Under the pieces are notes generated by a model. That model was not told the DNA's origin. It saw nothing but the letters and a program-made list of their open reading frames with translations, and ran no database searches. From an uncultured Muribaculaceae bacterium (GTDB lineage Bacteria > Bacteroidota > Bacteroidia > Bacteroidales > Muribaculaceae), in contig CAMEPD010000005.1 in the NCBI GenBank assembly GCA_945931475.1, positions 1 to 55,076 on the forward strand: a DNA stretch of 55,076 nucleotides, given 5' to 3'. Below are positions 28,075-36,981 of the stretch, piece by piece. Every line of letters begins with the position of its first letter. Position 1 is the stretch's first letter. A program made the translations under genes and the position numbers.

Positions 28075-28365
28075 TTAGATGTTGCTGTAGTAATCGATGG
28101 TCTGGCCTTCGCCGATGGTGACGTAGGCTTTCTTCCACACGTTGGTCTTGCCGCGGAGCAGGCCGCTCTTGGTGTAGCGGCTCTTGTTCTTGCCACGGAC
28201 AACCTGTGTGTTGACGTCGACAACCTTCACGCCGTAGAGTTTCTCCACAAGGTCCTTGATCTGGAACTTGTTGGCTTCGGGAGAAACGCGGAAGGTATAG
28301 CGATTGAGCTTGTCGGTAAGCCGTGTTGCGGCTTCGGTTACGATTGGTTCAATTGTGAATTCCAT
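28075..28365 (-). CDS. rplW: 50S ribosomal protein L23 (uL23)
   Basis: uL23, 96 aa, the docking site for trigger factor and SRP at the tunnel exit. EFTIEPIVTEAATRLTDKLN, RVSPEANKFQIKDLVEKLYG and VVRGKNKSRYTKSGLLRGKT are the recognisable blocks. It lies 12 bases after rplD. Confidence 0.96.
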   Translation of the reverse strand: MEFTIEPIVTEAATRLTDKLNRYTFRVSPEANKFQIKDLVEKLYGVKVVDVNTQVVRGKNKSRYTKSGLLRGKTNVWKKAYVTIGEGQTIDYYSNI

Positions 28366-28377
28366 TTTCTCCTGTTT

Positions 28378-28998
28378 TTAAAGGTTGTTGATAACGCTGA
28401 GTGAGCCTTCGGTGAGCACCAGGGCCTTGTTGTCAAGCACCGAGTAGGTGTTGAGGTCGGCGGCGGTCATCACGCGTGCCTGGGGGATGTTGCGGGCCGA
28501 CAGGATTACGTTTTCATCCTGGTCTTTCATCACCAGCAGGCTCTTTGTGCCGTCGAACTTGAGGTTCTTGGCCAGGGCTACATAGTCCTTGGTTTTGGGA
28601 GCTTCGAAGGTGAAGTCTTCCACGATGGTGATCTGACCGTCGAGGGCTTTCTGCGACAGGGCCGAACGGCGTGCCAGAGCTTTGAGTTTCTTGTTGAGTT
28701 TGAAGCGATAGTCGCGGGGACGCGGACCGAATACACGGCCACCACCGACGAGCACGGGCGAGTTGATGTCGCCGATACGTGAACCGCCGCCGCCCTTCTG
28801 CTTGTGGAGCTTGCGGGTGGAGCCGGACACTTCCGAACGCTCTTTCGACTTGTGGGTACCCTGACGCTGGTTAGCCAGGTACTGCTTCACATCGAGGTAG
28901 ATGGCATGCTCGTTGGGAGCGATTGCGAAGACCTCGTCGTTGAGGACGGCTTTGCGGCCGGTATCCTCACCTTTTATGTTGTAGATTGCGAGTTCCAT
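28378..28998 (-). CDS. rplD: 50S ribosomal protein L4 (uL4)
   Basis: uL4, 206 aa; represses the S10 operon in E. coli (not shown here). [20 protein letters not shown] and [20 protein letters not shown] form the tunnel loop; [20 protein letters not shown] follows. It starts 15 bases after rplC. Confidence 0.97.
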   Translation of the reverse strand: MELAIYNIKGEDTGRKAVLNDEVFAIAPNEHAIYLDVKQYLANQRQGTHKSKERSEVSGSTRKLHKQKGGGGSRIGDINSPVLVGGGRVFGPRPRDYRFKLNKKLKALARRSALSQKALDGQITIVEDFTFEAPKTKDYVALAKNLKFDGTKSLLVMKDQDENVILSARNIPQARVMTAADLNTYSVLDNKALVLTEGSLSVINNL

Positions 28999-29013
28999 TT
29001 CGTCGTGTCTTTT

Positions 29014-29631
29014 TTACTTCTCGATTTTAACAATGGAGCCTTTTGAGCCGGGGATTGAACCCTTGATCATCATCACGTTGTATTCGGGGATGATCTTTAC
29101 GACTTTGAGGTTCTGAACGGTGACACGCTCGTTGCCGGTCTGGCCGGCCATGCGCATGCCTTTGAACACTTTTGCGGGATATGAGCAGGCGCCGACCGAA
29201 CCGGGAGCACGCAGACGGTCGTCCTGACCGTGGGTTGCCTGGCCTACGCCGCCGAATCCGTGGCGCTTTACTACGCCCTGGAAGCCTTTACCCTTGGAAG
29301 TACCGACGATATCAACGAAATCGTTCTCTGTGAAGAGGTCGACTGTGATTTTGTCGCCCATCTTATACTCGCCGTCAAATCCTTTGAACTCGGCCAAGTG
29401 GCGCTGCGGGGTTACGCCGGCTTTCTTGAAGTGACCGATCTCGGGCTGGGTGCAGTGTTTCTCTTTCTGCTCCTCGAAGCCGAGCTGAAGGGCGTTGTAG
29501 CCGTCGGTCTCGACAGTCTTAACCTGGCAAACCACACAAGGACCTACTTCGATAACAGTGCACGGCACGTTCTTGCCGTCGGCACTGAAAACGGATGTCA
29601 TTCCGATTTTCTTTCCTAATAATCCTGGCAT
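29014..29631 (-). CDS. rplC: 50S ribosomal protein L3 (uL3)
   Basis: uL3, 205 aa, one of the first assembly proteins. It begins [19 protein letters not shown]; the conserved loop [20 protein letters not shown] reaches toward the peptidyl transferase centre. ATG 29631 was chosen; the frame continues upstream for 32 codons but overlaps the rpsJ region and has no homology. Confidence 0.97.
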   Translation of the reverse strand: MPGLLGKKIGMTSVFSADGKNVPCTVIEVGPCVVCQVKTVETDGYNALQLGFEEQKEKHCTQPEIGHFKKAGVTPQRHLAEFKGFDGEYKMGDKITVDLFTENDFVDIVGTSKGKGFQGVVKRHGFGGVGQATHGQDDRLRAPGSVGACSYPAKVFKGMRMAGQTGNERVTVQNLKVVKIIPEYNVMMIKGSIPGSKGSIVKIEK

Positions 29632-29645
29632 TTCAGTTTGTTTTA

Positions 29646-29676
29646 GAGGCCATACCCCGGCGGGGCATAGGGCCTC
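29646..29676 (-). other. GC hairpin in the rpsJ-rplC spacer
   Basis: GAGGCC pairs with GGCCTC and an inner CCCC with GGGG. It ends about 15 bases before the rplC start. No T run follows on the operon strand. It could affect rplC translation or be an RNA-processing site. Confidence 0.55.
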
Positions 29677-29723
29677 GGGATTGATTTGTGGTTGGTTAAA
29701 TTGATTTTTTTCGTTATGCGAAA

Positions 29724-30029
29724 TCACACTTTGATCTCTACTTCCACGCCTGAGGGGAGCTCGAGCTTCATCAGGGCGTCAACGGTCTTGGCTGTGGAGT
29801 TGTAGATGTCGATAAGGCGTTTGTAGCTTGAAAGCTGGAACTGCTCGCGGGCCTTCTTGTTTACGAAGGTCGAGCGGTTCACGGTGAAGATACGCTTGTG
29901 GGTGGGCAGGGGGATGGGGCCTGAGATTACGGCGCCGGTTGCCTTCACTGTCTTTACGATCTTCTCGGCCGACTTGTCGACGAGATTGTGGTCGTACGAT
30001 TTCAGTTTGATTCTGATTTTCTGGCTCAT
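29724..30029 (-). CDS. rpsJ: 30S ribosomal protein S10 (uS10)
   Basis: uS10 (NusE), 101 aa, also a transcription antitermination partner of NusB. It begins [20 protein letters not shown] and contains [23 protein letters not shown] 30029 was chosen over an upstream in-frame ATG that adds 15 non-conserved residues. It directly follows fusA with no tuf gene between them. Confidence 0.97.
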   Translation of the reverse strand: MSQKIRIKLKSYDHNLVDKSAEKIVKTVKATGAVISGPIPLPTHKRIFTVNRSTFVNKKAREQFQLSSYKRLIDIYNSTAKTVDALMKLELPSGVEVEIKV

Positions 30030-30116
30030 TTTGAGTTTGAAAGTGTTTGTTGGTTTAATATGTCCCGGGGTCAAGAATCATTTGCTGCTCCCGGGGGGGG
30101 GGAAACCGCGATGGCC

Positions 30117-30134
30117 GCCCGGCGCGAGCCGGGC
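30117..30134 (-). other. GC stem with 4-base loop in the fusA-rpsJ spacer
   Basis: GCCCGGC and GCCGGGC form a perfect 7-pair stem about 20 bases after the fusA stop. A run of ten G on the plus strand lies nearby (about 30093-30102). No T run follows, so it is not a canonical terminator. Confidence 0.55.
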
Positions 30135-30154
30135 AGCCTGTAGCGGTGTGATTT

Positions 30155-32281
30155 TTACTTGACGAGGTCGACGCGGCCCTGGCATTCGGTCAGCACATTG
30201 CGGGCAATCGACGACGACACCTCGGAATAGTGGCTGAACGTCATGGTGGAGGTTGCGCGGCCCGAAGTGATGGTACGCAGGGCTGTCACGTAACCGAACA
30301 TCTCGGCCAGCGGGGCTTCGGCCTTGACGATGCGTGCGCCTGAGCGGGCTGTCTCCATACCCTCTACCTGGCCACGACGCTTGTTGAGGTCGGAGATTAC
30401 GTCGCCCATCGATTCCTCGGGGGTAACGACCTCTACCTTCATGATAGGCTCCATCAGTACGGGACCTGCCTTCTCCGAACCCTTCTTGAAGGCCGAAATG
30501 GCGCAAAGCTCGAACGACAGCTGGTCGGAGTCGACCGGGTGGAACGAACCGTCGATTACCGTTACTTTCAGGCGCTCTACCGGGAAGCCGGCGAGCACGC
30601 CGTTCTTCATAGCGGTGGTGAAACCTTTCTGGATGGAGGGGATGAACTCCTTGGGGATGTTACCGCCCTTCACCTCGTCGACGAACTGCAGGTTGCCCTC
30701 GAAATCGTCGTCGGCCGGTTCGATGCGCACGATGATGTCGGCGAATTTACCGCGGCCACCGGTCTGCTTCTTGAATACTTCGCGGAGCTCTACGGGCTTG
30801 GTGATGGCTTCCTTGTAGGTTACCTGCGGACGGCCCTGGTTGCACTCTACCTTGAATTCGCGTTTGAGACGGTCGATGATGATATCGAGGTGAAGCTCGC
30901 CCATACCCGAGATAACGGTCTGGCCGGTCTCTTCGTTGGTCTCGACGCGGAAGGTAGGATCCTCCTCGGCGAGTTTCTGCAGACCGACGCCGAGCTTGTC
31001 GAGGTCTTTCTGGGTCTTGGGCTCTACGGCGATACCGATTACGGGATCGGGGAATTCCATTGCTTCGAGCACGATGGGGTGATTCTCGTCGCAGAGGGTA
31101 TCACCGGTGCGGATATCCTTGAAGCCGACGCCTGCGCCGATATCGCCGCAGCCGATCTTCTCCATGGGGTTCTGCTTGTTGGAGTGCATCTGGAACAGAC
31201 GCGAAACGCGCTCCTTCTTGTCGGAACGTGCGTTCAGCACATACGAACCGGCAACTACGTCGCCCGAGTAAACACGGAAGAATGTCAGACGGCCTACATA
31301 GGGGTCAGTGGCAATCTTGAACGCAAGGGCACACATCGGAGCTTCCGACGAGGGCTCGCGGGTCTCGATGCGGTCGGGATCATCGATGGCGTGGCCTTCG
31401 ATTGCGCCTGCATCGAGCGGGCTGGGCAGGTAAGCGCAGATGTTGTCGAGCAGGCACTGCACGCCTTTGTTCTTGAATGAAGAGCCGCAGGTCATCGGCA
31501 CGATCTCCATCTTGAGGGTTGCAGCGCGCAGCGCACGCTTGATCTCCTCCTCGGTGATGGTCGAGGGGTCGTCGAAGTATTTTTCCATGAGGGCATCGTC
31601 GAACTCAACGATTTTCTCAAGCATTTTGTCGCGGTATTCCTCGGCCTCGGCGCGGAGGTTTTCGGGGATTTCATCAACTTCGTATTGGGCGCCCATGGTC
31701 TCGTCATGCCAGAAGATAGCCTTCATGGTGATGAGGTCGATAATGCCCTTGAAGGTCTCCTCGGCACCGATAGGGAGCTGGATGGGGCACGGGTTGGCAC
31801 CAAGCACATCCTTTACCTGGCGGCATACTTCAAGGAAGTTGGCGCCCGAGCGGTCCATCTTGTTGACGTAACCGATACGGGGCACGTTGTATTTGTCGGC
31901 CTGACGCCAGACGGTTTCCGACTGGGGTTCAACACCGCCTACGGCGCAGAAGGTGGCGACCGCACCGTCGAGCACTCGGAGCGAGCGCTCTACCTCTACG
32001 GTAAAGTCGACGTGCCCCGGGGTGTCGATAAGGTTGATCTTGTACTTCTCGTTGTTGTATTTCCAGAAGGTGGTGGTGGCGGCGGAGGTGATTGTGATAC
32101 CACGTTCCTGCTCCTGCTCCATCCAGTCCATGGTGGCGGCGCCATCGTGAACCTCACCGATTTTGTGGGTAAGGCCGGTGTAGAAGAGGATACGCTCAGA
32201 TGTGGTAGTCTTACCGGCATCGATGTGAGCCATGATGCCGATGTTGCGCGTATATTTTAAGTGTTCGTCAATCTTAGCCAT
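30155..32281 (-). CDS. fusA: Elongation factor G
   Basis: EF-G, 708 aa, the GTPase that drives ribosomal translocation. G motifs are complete: [12 protein letters not shown] (residues 18-29), DTPGHVDF and NKMDRSG. Domain II, the [12 protein letters not shown] region of domain III, domain IV ([15 protein letters not shown]) and domain V follow. Length is normal for EF-G. Position after rpsG matches the str operon; tuf is absent here, as is usual for Bacteroidetes. Confidence 0.98.
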   Translation of the reverse strand: MAKIDEHLKYTRNIGIMAHIDAGKTTTSERILFYTGLTHKIGEVHDGAATMDWMEQEQERGITITSAATTTFWKYNNEKYKINLIDTPGHVDFTVEVERSLRVLDGAVATFCAVGGVEPQSETVWRQADKYNVPRIGYVNKMDRSGANFLEVCRQVKDVLGANPCPIQLPIGAEETFKGIIDLITMKAIFWHDETMGAQYEVDEIPENLRAEAEEYRDKMLEKIVEFDDALMEKYFDDPSTITEEEIKRALRAATLKMEIVPMTCGSSFKNKGVQCLLDNICAYLPSPLDAGAIEGHAIDDPDRIETREPSSEAPMCALAFKIATDPYVGRLTFFRVYSGDVVAGSYVLNARSDKKERVSRLFQMHSNKQNPMEKIGCGDIGAGVGFKDIRTGDTLCDENHPIVLEAMEFPDPVIGIAVEPKTQKDLDKLGVGLQKLAEEDPTFRVETNEETGQTVISGMGELHLDIIIDRLKREFKVECNQGRPQVTYKEAITKPVELREVFKKQTGGRGKFADIIVRIEPADDDFEGNLQFVDEVKGGNIPKEFIPSIQKGFTTAMKNGVLAGFPVERLKVTVIDGSFHPVDSDQLSFELCAISAFKKGSEKAGPVLMEPIMKVEVVTPEESMGDVISDLNKRRGQVEGMETARSGARIVKAEAPLAEMFGYVTALRTITSGRATSTMTFSHYSEVSSSIARNVLTECQGRVDLVK

Positions 32282-32411
32282 TATGGTTTTGGTTTGAAAT
32301 CAATGAAAATTGAATGCTATGTCGACCGGAGTCTCACCCGAGGGTTGCGGGGTGGTGTCTCACGCGCGCGTTATTATATATAGGTGTACCTGGGCCGGCG
32401 TAAGGCGAGGA

Positions 32412-32888
32412 TCAGAAGCGGAAGTGAGCGAAGGCGCGGTTGGCTTCGGCCATCTTGTGCATATCCTCTTTGCGCTTGAAGGCGCCGCCCTGTTCGTTGA
32501 AGGCATCCATGATTTCGGAAGCGAGCTTGTCGGCCATGGTTTTGCCGCCACGTTTACGGGCGTATCCGATAAGGTTTTTCATTGATATTGACTCCTTGCG
32601 GTCGGGGCGGATTTCGGTAGGAACCTGGAAAGTGGCGCCACCTACACGGCGCGACTTAACCTCCACCTGGGGAGTAACGTTCTCAAGGGCTTTCTTCCAG
32701 ATTTCGAGAGCGGATTTCTCTTCGTTCTGCATCTTCGATTTCACGGTTTCGAGAGCAGTGTAGAAAATTTCGAAAGAGGTGTTCTTTTTGCCATCATACA
32801 TCAGATGGTTCACGAACTTGGTCACTTTCACGTCATGAAACACGGGATCCGGCAGGATTTGGCGTTTCTTTGGCTTAGCTTTTCTCAT
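32412..32888 (-). CDS. rpsG: 30S ribosomal protein S7 (uS7)
   Basis: uS7, 158 aa, the primary binder of the 16S 3-prime major domain. It begins [20 protein letters not shown] and contains [23 protein letters not shown] 32888 was chosen; the open frame extends 30 codons upstream into the spacer without family similarity. The 211-base spacer between rpsL and rpsG has no other gene. Confidence 0.97.
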   Translation of the reverse strand: MRKAKPKKRQILPDPVFHDVKVTKFVNHLMYDGKKNTSFEIFYTALETVKSKMQNEEKSALEIWKKALENVTPQVEVKSRRVGGATFQVPTEIRPDRKESISMKNLIGYARKRGGKTMADKLASEIMDAFNEQGGAFKRKEDMHKMAEANRAFAHFRF

Positions 32889-33099
32889 TTTAAGTTTAAG
32901 CAGTTGATGTTTTTGCTTTTCGTGGCTGGTGTCTTCTTCAGCGGCTTTGGCTTCACGGCCATCGCTTGGCTTACTCAACCGTTGTCAGCTTCGAGGAATC
33001 AAAAACGGAAATTGTGAATTGAATGCCGCGACAATGGGCGGCTGATTTCTCGTTGGAGCGTTTAGTAACTTCACCCGGCAGCTCTGAGGCTGCGTCGGA

Positions 33100-33489
33100 T
33101 TACTTCTTGGCTGCTCCGGCCTTGGGACGCTTGGCTCCGTACTTCGAGCGACGCTGGGTGCGGTCTTTTACACCGCCGGTATCCAGGGTGCCGCGTACGA
33201 TGTGGTAACGCACACCGGGAAGATCCTTTACACGACCGCCGCGAACGAGCACAATCGAGTGCTCCTGCAGGTTGTGACCCTCGCCGGGGATGTAGGAGTT
33301 AACCTCCTTACCGTTAGTGAGGCGCACACGTGCTACCTTACGCATTGCCGAGTTAGGTTTCTTAGGGGTGGTGGTGTAGACACGAACACACACGCCGCGA
33401 CGCTGCGGGCAGCTGTCGAGGGCGGGCGATTTGCTCTTGTCCACAAGAGTCTTGCGTCCCTTACGTACTAATTGCTGAATAGTAGGCAT
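33100..33489 (-). CDS. rpsL: 30S ribosomal protein S12 (uS12)
   Basis: uS12, 129 aa, at the decoding centre. [20 protein letters not shown] holds the lysines altered in streptomycin resistance; [20 protein letters not shown] holds the second such region. Wild-type lysines are seen at both. It is the first gene of the cluster, about 135 bases downstream of a near-perfect promoter. Confidence 0.98.
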   Translation of the reverse strand: MPTIQQLVRKGRKTLVDKSKSPALDSCPQRRGVCVRVYTTTPKKPNSAMRKVARVRLTNGKEVNSYIPGEGHNLQEHSIVLVRGGRVKDLPGVRYHIVRGTLDTGGVKDRTQRRSKYGAKRPKAGAAKK

Positions 33490-33625
33490 CTTAGTTTTTT
33501 AATGGTTTTACTTCTTGTTTATCGTCTTGTGATATAAATTCATCAGATGCTTATAAGGCACACTATCGGTTTAGCTCACAACGAGTTAACGCGCGCGAGC
33601 GTGCGTTCGGCCCTTAAAAGCGATG

Positions 33626-33657
33626 CAAAATTACGAACTTTTCCGCTGATTTCCAAA
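33626..33657 (-). promoter_or_regulatory. Promoter of the str-S10 operon
   Basis: On the minus strand TTTGG (33657-33653) is followed after 19 bases by TAATTTTG (33633-33626), a full match to the Bacteroidetes housekeeping consensus. The inferred leader to rpsL is about 130 bases. Confidence 0.85.
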
Positions 33658-33688
33658 TATTTCCACTTTAAAACTATAAAAAATTTCC

Positions 33689-33756
33689 GCCATTAGCCTT
33701 CATGAGCTTCATGAGCCGCCTTTAGCCGCCATTAGCCGTCATGAGCCTTCGGGAGC
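33689..33756. repeat. Seven tandem 9-10 base degenerate repeats
   Basis: Consecutive units GCCATTAGCC, TTCATGAGC, TTCATGAGCC, GCCTTTAGCC, GCCATTAGCC, GTCATGAGCC and TTCGGGAGC (68 bases). The unit size is close to one DNA helical turn. The array lies about 30 bases upstream of the str promoter. Confidence 0.85.
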
Positions 33757-33987
33757 TTCACATCTCGGACTTCCACGAGGGATGACCTGAAACAGGAATC
33801 AGAGGTGAAGACAATAAAATATATGTTATACAGCATAAAAACAGCCAGAAAGGGCCTTGAAAATTGGTTAAAAGGGAGAAAAATACAAAATATGCATTTT
33901 TTTTTGATTTGTCGATTAAACCTTTGACTTAACCGATTGTCATAAGGATGTAGATTAATTTAAAAGCAATAGATATATCGCTTGCAA
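33757..33987. other. AT-rich non-coding region
   Basis: No gene is supported. It includes a run of ten T (about 33898-33907) and AAACCTTTG at about 33916, which only weakly resembles a -7 box. Confidence 0.6.
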
Positions 33988-34084
33988 ATGAGGGCCAGCT
34001 TCAAAAACAAGCCCGCAAGCGCCGACATTTATCACTAACCGGACGGCACACTCTGTGGCAGAGCGTACCGTCCGGATTCTTTTT
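33988..34084 (+). ncRNA. Candidate small RNA or very short ORF ending in its own terminator
   Basis: A strong intrinsic terminator (34039-34084) sits on the plus strand with no plus-strand gene upstream for several hundred bases, so some transcript should end here. A 16-codon frame, 33988-34038 (MRASFKNKPASADIYH), ends exactly at the foot of the terminator hairpin. The transcription start is not identified. It could be a small RNA, a small protein or the remnant of a lost gene. Confidence 0.4.
34039..34084 (+). terminator. Strong intrinsic terminator
   Basis: CCGGACGG pairs with CCGTCCGG and an inner CTCTG with CAGAG around TGG, followed by ATTCTTTTT. Confidence 0.85.
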
Positions 34085-34141
34085 GCTGCGATGGCCCTCC
34101 CGAGGATGCCCGATGACCCGGGATTAACAAATCATGTTTAA

Positions 34142-34179
34142 TAATCCCCTACGAAATAACTAATCCCCTACGAAATAAC
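34142..34179. repeat. Exact 19-base tandem duplication across the ATPase stop codon
   Basis: TAATCCCCTACGAAATAAC occurs twice back to back (34142-34160 and 34161-34179). The second copy encodes the last residues of the ATPase gene on the minus strand and its TAG stop falls at the junction. Confidence 0.95.
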
Positions 34180-35308
34180 AATTGGCGAGCCACCAACGGT
34201 ATAGCGGGTCGAGGAATGCGTATTTTCCACCCCACTGATCGAGAATATCAGCGCGCACCAGGGCCTCCTTGCTGCGGAGCACCGCCGTACCCGACGATAG
34301 TCCATAGCGTCGCATCACGTTTTTGGCACCGAATTCGGTTTCACCGTCGGCGGCGGCATGAAGCAGGCGCACCTGCTGGGTAGTGAGCCGGGCGGTCATT
34401 CCCGTAAACAGCATACTCATCTGCCCTACCAAAGAGGCGTGCGCTTCGCTTACTACCTCGGGCATACATACATTTGTGGTGCGCAGCCACGCCTGCTGGC
34501 CGAGCTGCTGAACATAGTACGGGTGGCAGTCGACCAGCGCGACTATCAGTTCGGCCGCCTCGACGGTGATATAGCGGCCGGTTTCGGTAAAACGCTCTTG
34601 CAGGAAGTTGACCAGGTCGGCGGCGTCTGGCTTACTCAGGAACATTAGGGTACCAAAACGATAGAGGGGTCGTTTCGGGTTATTGAACATATCAATGATT
34701 ACCGGGCGGCGTACACTCGACAGACAGTATCCGACATGCTGATGTGTCTGCCATGCTCGCTGAAGGTCGTGAAGAAACGCCTCACAATTCTCGAATTCGC
34801 ATACATTCTGAAATTCGTCAATGCATAGCGCAACCCTGGCGTCTATAGCCTCGGCGATATGTTCGCAAAGGTCGAGCAGACCCGAGGGGGCCTGTTCGAC
34901 CGCATCCCAGTCGAGTTCGACATAAGCGCCTCCGTGCGCCATATCGCCGGGGTTTGTTCCTACCGACACCCGTGGATTGTATGGAGCGAGAAAACGACGC
35001 GCCGCCACAGCCACATCCTCCCATTTGTCGACCGTAGCGGCGAAAACCTTTCGGCAGAGGAGCTGCAGGAATTCGCGGCGTGTGCGCACAGCTCCCAAAT
35101 CCATTCGGCAGATAATCAGTTCCGGGTCGGCGGCGTGCACCGTTTCGACAGCTCGGGCGATGAGCGATGATTTGCCCCATCGGCGAGGCGCAATGACCGC
35201 CGTATTGCTGAGCGAACGTAGTTGCTGCACAAGAAGAGCGAGCTCATTGGAACGCCCCGTAAAATTCTTGCCGACCGCAATCTTTCCGAAAACAAAAGGT
35301 ATCTCCAT
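34160..35308 (-). CDS. AAA/STAND-type ATPase with C-terminal winged helix
   Basis: Protein of 382 aa. The P-loop is VIAPRRWGKSSLI (about residues 38-50) and Walker B is ALCIDEFQNV (D164, E165). The layout fits the archaeal-type ATPase family (PF01637-like), with a helical lid (about 250-300) and a probable winged helix at the C-terminus (about 310-382). No membrane segment. Such proteins are frequent in Bacteroidales and their roles are mostly unknown; some act with transposons or in defence. It stands alone between the small RNA candidate and prfB and has its own promoter. Confidence 0.75.
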   Translation of the reverse strand: MEIPFVFGKIAVGKNFTGRSNELALLVQQLRSLSNTAVIAPRRWGKSSLIARAVETVHAADPELIICRMDLGAVRTRREFLQLLCRKVFAATVDKWEDVAVAARRFLAPYNPRVSVGTNPGDMAHGGAYVELDWDAVEQAPSGLLDLCEHIAEAIDARVALCIDEFQNVCEFENCEAFLHDLQRAWQTHQHVGYCLSSVRRPVIIDMFNNPKRPLYRFGTLMFLSKPDAADLVNFLQERFTETGRYITVEAAELIVALVDCHPYYVQQLGQQAWLRTTNVCMPEVVSEAHASLVGQMSMLFTGMTARLTTQQVRLLHAAADGETEFGAKNVMRRYGLSSGTAVLRSKEALVRADILDQWGGKYAFLDPLYRWWLANCYFVGD

Positions 35309-35330
35309 ATCAGCGAATTAGATAGTTTGC

Positions 35331-35402
35331 GCAAATATATTACAATTTTAGGAATTACGCAAATACATATTACACATTAAGTAATTACATATTTTGTAAT
35401 TC
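35331..35402 (-). promoter_or_regulatory. Promoter of the ATPase gene with duplicated element and operator-like repeat
   Basis: On the minus strand TTTG (35364-35361), 20 bases, then TATATTTG (35340-35333) fits the consensus. The -7 and -33 boxes each sit in a copy of the same element: CGCAAATATATTACA (35331-35345) and CGCAAATACATATTACA (35359-35375) on the plus strand. Upstream an inverted repeat AATTAC-N7-GTAATT (35384-35402) could be an operator. Confidence 0.65.
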
Positions 35403-35443
35403 AATAATAGCACAGAAAGTTACGTCATTGCAGTTTTTTAGCT

Positions 35444-35478
35444 CAAAAAAAACGCCCCGACCGGCCGGTCGGGGCGTT
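35444..35478 (-). terminator. Intrinsic terminator after prfB
   Basis: A perfect palindrome, AACGCCCCGACCGG and its complement (35451-35478), followed on the minus strand by eight T. It begins about 55 bases after the prfB stop. Confidence 0.93.
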
Positions 35479-35533
35479 GTATGCAGCAATTATATGGGTT
35501 GAAAGAACGGAATCTGCGGCAGACTCAGAGAGA

Positions 35534-36656
35534 TTATTTCTGGGCGTCGGTAGCGGCGAACTCCATAAGGTAGGCCTTGATGAAAGGGTCAAGGTCACCA
35601 TCCATCACTCCGTTGACGTCGGAAGTCTGATAGTTGGTGCGGTGATCCTTCACGCGACGGTCGTCGAAGACATACGAACGAATCTGCGAACCCCATTCAA
35701 TCTTCATCTTGCCGGCTTCTACCTTGGCCTGCTCCTCAAGACGATGATTCATCTCCTTCTCGTAGAGGATGGATCGGAGGTGACGCAGAGCGTTCTCGCG
35801 GTTTTTCGGCTGGTCGCGTGTTTCGGTATTTTCGATGAGAATCTCCTCTTTTTCACCGGTATAGGGATCGGTGTACTGATAGCGAAGACGTACGCCAGAT
35901 TCAACCTTGTTGACATTCTGACCGCCGGCGCCTCCCGAACGGAAGGTATCCCACGACATCAGAGCCGGTTCGATTTTCACCTCGATTGAGTCGTCGACAA
36001 GTGGTGTGACGAACACCGAAGCGAACGAAGTCATGCGCTTACCCTGTGCGTTATAGGGACTTACGCGCACCAGGCGGTGCACACCGTTCTCGCTCTTTAG
36101 GTAACCGTAGGCAAAGTCGCCCTCAACGTTGATGGTACACGACTTTATACCGGCCTCATCGCCCTCGAGCAGATTTGCTATCGAGGTCTTGTAGCCATGT
36201 TTCTCGCAGTAACGCAGATACATACGCATCAGCATCGATGCCCAGTCCTGACTCTCCGTACCTCCGGCGCCTGAGTTGATTTTGAGCACTACGCCCATGT
36301 GGTCTTCCTCGCGGCGCAACATATTGCGGAGCTCGAGAGCCTCGATTTTCTCCATGGCTTCGGCGTAGAGTTTGTCGACCTCCTCCTCCGTGACGAGTTC
36401 CTCCTTCACGAATTCAAAAGCCGTAGCAAGCTCATCGACAGCCTGTTCCACCTCATGATAGCCGTTGACCCACGCCTGTAGGTCCTTGATTTTCTTCATT
36501 TGCGCCTGCGCCTCCTTGGGGTGCTCCCAGAAGTCGGGCACATGGGTGCGGAGTTCCTCCTCCTCTATCTGGATTTTCTTATTGTCGACGTCAAAGGTAC
36601 CTCCTCAGCGCCAACTTGCGCTCCAACGTCTCTTTCAACTGTTCCTGAGTAATCAT
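35534..36656 (-). CDS. prfB: Peptide chain release factor 2, +1 programmed frameshift
   Basis: RF2, 373 aa, terminates at UAA and UGA. A first frame starts at ATG 36656 (MITQEQLKETLERKLALRRY) and meets TGA at 36593-36591 after codon 21. The site AGGAGG-TAC-CTT-TGA-C is the classical RF2 recoding signal: an internal Shine-Dalgarno, the CTT slip codon and a UGAC stop. After a +1 shift, GAC GTC GAC continues into the main frame to 35534. The GGQ loop is GGAGGQNVNKVESGVRL; the codon-recognition SPF-type motif region contains RLVRVSPYNAQGKR. Annotating only the 35534-36541 frame would lose about 38 residues. Confidence 0.95.
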
Positions 36657-36981
36657 TGGTCTATATTAGTTAAACGTTATTGATTTCGAGTGCAAAGTTA
36701 CGGCTTTTCAGCCAATCGCGCAAACCGATTGAACGTGCCGGGCACAACGCCACCTGAAGACCGCCAGAAGTAGCAGAGTTGCAATAATGGACGTCGTCTA
36801 TGAAGATGGCGCCGGGAACCACGGAAACGGTAAATGTTAGAAAAAAGTTAAAACTCATATAAACAGGTTGATTTGTCGCATTCTGTGGTAATTTTTTCGT
36901 AATTTTGCACGTTATCTTTCAAAGCACCGAAGATGCGGGATGCGTCGCCCGGTCGCGCTCCCCGGCGCCGATTTTCAGTCC
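36657..36981. other. Divergent intergenic region between prfB and the sulfatase-fold gene
   Basis: 325 bases. It holds the prfB promoter (36693-36724, minus) and a -7 like TAATTTTG on the plus strand at 36900-36907 without a clear -33 element, which may start the downstream gene with a leader of about 70 bases. No gene is supported. Confidence 0.7.
36693..36724 (-). promoter_or_regulatory. Promoter of prfB
   Basis: On the minus strand TTTG (36724-36721), a 20-base spacer, then TAACTTTG (36700-36693). The leader to ATG 36656 would be about 30 bases. Confidence 0.8.

Noticed and set aside
30155-32281. Expected tuf gene after fusA
   Set aside because: Not present; rpsJ follows directly, which is common in Bacteroidetes.
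33689-33756. Possible CRISPR array
   Set aside because: Units are 9-10 bases and degenerate with no spacers; no cas genes nearby.
36670-36858. 62-codon minus-strand frame between prfB and the sulfatase-fold gene
   Set aside because: It overlaps the prfB promoter and matches no family I recognise.
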